The translations under genes and the position numbers were made by a program. From the NCBI RefSeq assembly GCF_018688335.1, contig NZ_CP061316.1, positions 372,001-436,000 of the forward strand: DNA of 64,000 nucleotides, given 5' to 3'. How positions within the stretch are numbered: the stretch's first letter is position 1; every line of letters starts with the position of its first letter. Source of the stretch: Polynucleobacter sp. AP-Jannik-300A-C4 (GTDB taxonomy: Bacteria; Pseudomonadota; Gammaproteobacteria; Burkholderiales; Burkholderiaceae). Below the pieces are notes generated by a model. The model worked only from the letters and a program-made list of their open reading frames with translations. It did not search any database and had not been told where the DNA came from. Below, one piece after another: positions 61,173-64,000 of the stretch.

Positions 61173-61464
61173 GAAAAAGATCCGTAAAGCAGTTGCGCTT
61201 GCCTATGAGGTCAATAGCGCTGCACCACGCATTACCGGACAAGGTGAGGGCTTTGTGGCCGAAGCCATTTTGGCCAGGGCAAAAGAATTTGGTATTCCAA
61301 CCAAAACAGAGCCAGAGCTAGTGGAGTTTTTAATGCAACTCAAACTGAATGAATTAGTGCCCCCTAAACTCTATGCTGCAGTGGCTGAAGTGCTGGCTTG
61401 GGCCTATGAGGTGGATGGCAAAACCGTACCCAATCCAAATAACATTCCGATAGATTCTCGATAA
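61165..61464 (+). CDS. FlhB C-terminal-like (FhlB) protein
   Basis: This 99-residue protein is homologous to the cytoplasmic C-terminal domain of FlhB. The pattern KIRKAVALAYEVNSAAPRITGQGEGFVAEAILARAKEFGIPTKTEPELVEFLMQLKLNELVPPKLYAAVAEVLAWAYEVD matches it, but the autocleavage NPTH motif and the membrane part are absent. Such stand-alone forms (FhlB) can partly replace the FlhB C-terminus in some bacteria. ATG 61165 lies inside the FliK-like gene's end, so the two are coupled. Confidence 0.82.
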   Translation: MDEKKIRKAVALAYEVNSAAPRITGQGEGFVAEAILARAKEFGIPTKTEPELVEFLMQLKLNELVPPKLYAAVAEVLAWAYEVDGKTVPNPNNIPIDSR

Positions 61465-61480
61465 GAGATCTTGGTAATAA

Positions 61481-61505
61481 AAAAGCCCAGTTGAACTGGG
61501 CTTTT
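61481..61505. terminator. Bidirectional terminator between fhlB-like gene and fliE
   Basis: AAAAGCCCAGT and ACTGGGCTTTT form a perfect stem with loop TGA between two convergent genes. Confidence 0.9.
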
Positions 61506-61528
61506 GCTTGTCTGGGGGCTTGGACTAC

Positions 61529-61855
61529 TTAAACTTGTAAGTTAGTCACTTCTTTGTAAGCATCCACCAATCTGTTACGAACGGCAATCATCCCTTGCAA
61601 GGAAAGGTTGGCTTTTTGGAGGGAGACGATCACGTCTTCCAGTGAGGTATCTGATGCACCAGTTGCGAAAGACTGGGCTTTAGCTTGAGCACTATTTTGG
61701 GCGGTATTAACATTTTCAATGGCGTTTTTGAGAACTGCAGAGAAATCAACACCATTGCCAGCTTGGTTATCAGTAGCGACAGGCTGACCACTGGCTGCAG
61801 CGGCTAATGCCTGCATCCGGGTAATCATCGAATCTACGCTGGTTGTTGTGCTCAT
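61529..61855 (-). CDS. fliE: FliE, flagellar hook-basal body protein
   Basis: FliE joins the MS-ring to the rod. This 108-residue protein has the usual C-terminal helices (LKNAIENVNTAQNSAQAKAQSFATGASDTSLEDVIVSLQKANLSLQGMIAVRNRLVDAYKEVTNLQV), and the closing pattern (VRNRLVDAYKEV) is a family signature. It lies next to fleR, on the same strand, 34 bases from its stop. fliF would be expected nearby but is outside the window. Confidence 0.92.
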   Translation of the reverse strand: MSTTTSVDSMITRMQALAAAASGQPVATDNQAGNGVDFSAVLKNAIENVNTAQNSAQAKAQSFATGASDTSLEDVIVSLQKANLSLQGMIAVRNRLVDAYKEVTNLQV

Positions 61856-61889
61856 GCGCCTAATTATCTAACAAAAACAATCAAAATAC

Positions 61890-63380
61890 TCATTCATTTA
61901 GAAAGCCAGCTTCTTTATAGGCTTTCAGCTTGTAGCGTAATGCCCTTGCTGAGATACCTAATACTTCTACGGCTTTCGTTCTATTTCCATTTACTTCTGC
62001 CAAAACCTTGAGAATGTGCTCACGCTCAACCGACTCAATATCCTGACTCACTTCACCCTTAAATAATGCAATTTCTGTGCCATTTTGGGGCATATTGCTA
62101 TCTGGAGCTGGATTTATTGCTGCTTTTGGGGAGTGATCGACTGTGGCTGTGTGGGTCAGTTGGGAGTCATCCAGCTCCAAGTCTTCCGCATAGATTTGAT
62201 CCCCGTCTGCCAATAAAACCGCTCTTTGGATAATGTTCTCAAGTTCGCGGACATTGCCAGGCCAAGGGTACTTTTGTAAAAGAGCTCTGGCTGCCACACT
62301 CAGGGTAAGCGAATCACGACCAATATTTACGCTATAGCGTTTGAGAAAGAACTCCGCTAGGGGAATGATATCCAGCGGACGGTTACGCAATTCCAGAACA
62401 TGAATCGGGAATACGTTTAGGCGGAAGTACAAATCCTCCCTGAACTTGCCTGCCTTGACTTGCTCCTGAAGATTGAGGTTAGTAGCTGCAATGATTCGCA
62501 CATCTGCCTGAATCGAATCCGTAGATCCAATGCGTTCAATCATTTTGTCTTGCAATACGCGCAATAGTTTGGCTTGAAGCGGTGCTGGCATTTCTCCAAT
62601 TTCATCTAAGAAGAGAGTGCCTTTATGAGCTTGCTCAAATTTACCTGCTTGTGATTTGGTAGCGCCAGTAAATGAACCTTTTTCATGACCGAACAAAATC
62701 GATTCCAGCAAAGTCTCTGGAATGGCAGCACAGTTAATCGCTACGTAAGGACCTTTTGCGCGCTTAGATGTTTTATGAATGTGATGCGCAATTACTTCTT
62801 TACCTGCACCAGATTCACCTGTCACTAAAACGCTCGTATCGGTTGCAGCTACTCGTTCACATCTTGTGAAGGTAGCAATACTTTGTGGATCTACGGCAAT
62901 CACGTTGTGTTCAGCAGGTCGAATCTGTGAGCCCACTTCTTTAGTTTTTGGCGTGGCTTCTACTAGAGCAGATGCTTCAGGTGTGCTTGCAGAATTCGTT
63001 TCTGGTGGGTAATAGCGAGAAATAATTTCAATGAGTTGTTGTGGCACAAAAGGCTTAATCAGAAAGTCTCTTGCACCTGCTTTCAGTGCCTCGACAGCAA
63101 GCTTGGTATCGGCAAAGGCAGTCATGATGACCACTGGTAAATCGGGGCATTCTGTTTGTGCAATCTTGAGCAGATCTAAGCCGGTCATGCCAGGCAGCTT
63201 GTAGTCTGTAACCAATACAGTCTTGAGCCCAGGGCGTAAGAGGGGCACTACTGTCTCAGCTCTTTGGTGGGTCACAAAGTCAATATTTTTCATGCGCAGC
63301 GTGACTGCAATAGCCTCTCTGAGGTCTTCATCATCCTCAACCAGAATCACAGGGAAACGTTGATCAATAGCGTCATTCAT
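61890..63380 (-). CDS. fleR: FleR-like sigma-54-dependent response regulator
   Basis: This NtrC-type activator has 496 residues. The receiver domain (1-120) has acidic residues DDED and the phospho-acceptor in VLVTDYKLPGMTG. The AAA+ domain (about 165-400) has Walker A GESGAGKE, the sigma-54 contact loop GSFTGA (a serine in place of the common alanine), and Walker B LFLDEIGEM. The C-terminal Fis-type HTH ends in NGNRTKAVEVLGISARALRYKLKAYKEAG. It lies with a histidine kinase, so the pair is FleSR-like, activating sigma-54 flagellar promoters such as that of fliD. Confidence 0.92.
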   Translation of the reverse strand: MNDAIDQRFPVILVEDDEDLREAIAVTLRMKNIDFVTHQRAETVVPLLRPGLKTVLVTDYKLPGMTGLDLLKIAQTECPDLPVVIMTAFADTKLAVEALKAGARDFLIKPFVPQQLIEIISRYYPPETNSASTPEASALVEATPKTKEVGSQIRPAEHNVIAVDPQSIATFTRCERVAATDTSVLVTGESGAGKEVIAHHIHKTSKRAKGPYVAINCAAIPETLLESILFGHEKGSFTGATKSQAGKFEQAHKGTLFLDEIGEMPAPLQAKLLRVLQDKMIERIGSTDSIQADVRIIAATNLNLQEQVKAGKFREDLYFRLNVFPIHVLELRNRPLDIIPLAEFFLKRYSVNIGRDSLTLSVAARALLQKYPWPGNVRELENIIQRAVLLADGDQIYAEDLELDDSQLTHTATVDHSPKAAINPAPDSNMPQNGTEIALFKGEVSQDIESVEREHILKVLAEVNGNRTKAVEVLGISARALRYKLKAYKEAGFLNE

Positions 63381-63403
63381 TTCAATAGTTCGTTTCTCAG
63401 TAT

Positions 63404-64000
63404 TTATTGTTGCGTGATGGGTAAGGTAATCTTGAAGACTGCACCGTGCTTGGTGTTGTGAACGGCAATCGTTCCACGGTGGGCATCTAAAGTATTTTTG
63501 GCGATCGATAGACCAAGACCAGTGCCATTAGCGCTGGTAGTAGAGAAGGGCTCAAACAAGGAGTCAATGATGGTGCTCGCAATACCGGGGCCTTGATCTT
63601 CAATGGTGATGATCAATTTCTTTGAATCAATATTTGCAGTCAGTAAGACAGTATCTTGAGGCTGTGAGACTGCTAGTGCGTTTTCAAGAATAGCCACTAA
63701 TGCATTCGGAATAGATTTTGGTTCTACTAGCAACATGGCTGTCTCAGAAATATTGCACTGAACATTGAGCTTTACTTGCTTTGTTTCAAACAGGGCCTGA
63801 ATGCTAGCTTGCGCTTCATCAATTAGTTGTTTGGCAGATGTAAGAACAGTTTTGGTGGGGCGATTAGAAATAAATCGCAACATGTCTTGTGAAAGTTTTT
63901 CTAGATCAAGTAATTGCTTGCGTAAGCGCAAGGCAAACTCTTTAGCCATCTCTGGCTGCACTTCATCATCACAAAGATGGGATGAATACAGAAGGGCGGT
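63404..64000 (-). CDS. fleS: FleS-like sensor histidine kinase (3' part)
   Basis: The C-terminal part of a histidine kinase is open to the window edge, so the N-terminus and the phospho-histidine are outside. Visible are the end of the dimerisation helices (TALLYSSHLCDDEVQPEMAKEF and beyond) and the catalytic domain: N box PNALVAILENALAVSQ, G1 box IEDQGPGIAS and G2 box GTGLGLSIAKNTLDAHRG. The FleS-type pattern and the fleR neighbour support its identity. It precedes fleR by 23 bases. Confidence 0.9.
   Translation of the reverse strand, partial: TALLYSSHLCDDEVQPEMAKEFALRLRKQLLDLEKLSQDMLRFISNRPTKTVLTSAKQLIDEAQASIQALFETKQVKLNVQCNISETAMLLVEPKSIPNALVAILENALAVSQPQDTVLLTANIDSKKLIITIEDQGPGIASTIIDSLFEPFSTTSANGTGLGLSIAKNTLDAHRGTIAVHNTKHGAVFKITLPITQQ

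Noticed and set aside
1..64000. CRISPR, tRNA, rRNA, transposase or prophage
   Set aside because: No regular repeat-spacer array, cloverleaf-like sequence, rRNA sequence or mobile-element gene was recognised by eye on either strand.

Overview
The window looks like part of the chromosome of a motile freshwater betaproteobacterium, most likely Polynucleobacter or a close Burkholderiaceae relative. This is an inference from the protein sequences (MsrPQ, phasin, YdiJ-like oxidoreductase, betaproteobacterial-type flagellar genes), the moderate GC content, compact gene spacing and many ATGA/TAATG gene overlaps. I see no tRNA, rRNA, CRISPR array, transposase or prophage.

Positions 1-12.9 kb hold housekeeping and stress genes: the end of msrP with msrQ, a lipocalin, an MBL hydrolase, an SDR, a pseudouridine synthase, a pterin dehydratase, an isochorismatase/GNAT pair, a sulfite-exporter-type permease, a PpiC-type foldase, a phasin, and a LysR-SbtA-DUF6671 operon. 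Positions 12.9-21.0 kb are about metals: a TerC protein fused to a UspA domain, then a clear yybP-ykoY (manganese) riboswitch in the leader of an RND heavy-metal efflux operon (OMF-MFP-RND plus a PII-like protein). Positions 21-25.3 kb hold a VOC protein, a haloacid dehalogenase and a YdiJ-type FAD/Fe-S dehydrogenase.

Positions 25.3-32.6 kb are a cytoskeleton-like neighbourhood: three bactofilins, a RodZ-like protein, several small unknown membrane or secreted proteins, and a diguanylate cyclase. From 32.6 kb to the end the region is flagellar: rpoN, two YcgR-like c-di-GMP effectors, flgA-flgM-flgN, two Sel1-repeat proteins, fliA-flhG-flhF-flhA (minus strand), two flaG copies, a methyltransferase and SPINDLY-type O-GlcNAc transferase, fliC, fliD, fliS, a fliK-like gene, an FlhB-C-terminus-like gene, fliE and fleR-fleS. 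Control appears layered. RpoN and FleRS would drive middle genes (an exact -24/-12 site lies before fliD), and FliA/FlgM would drive late genes (sigma-28-like sites lie before fliC and the first flaG).

The most unusual block is 35.8-41.6 kb. An operon translationally coupled to flgA encodes what look like degenerate chemosensory proteins: a CheW-like protein, a PilJ/MCP-like membrane protein without the usual signalling tip, and a CheA-like protein without a recognisable phospho-histidine or ATP-binding boxes. Two further membrane proteins, one with a PDZ domain, belong to the same operon. The second highlight is the manganese riboswitch in front of an RND efflux pump. A third is an FlhG that has lost its P-loop but kept the FlhF-activating DQAxxLR motif.
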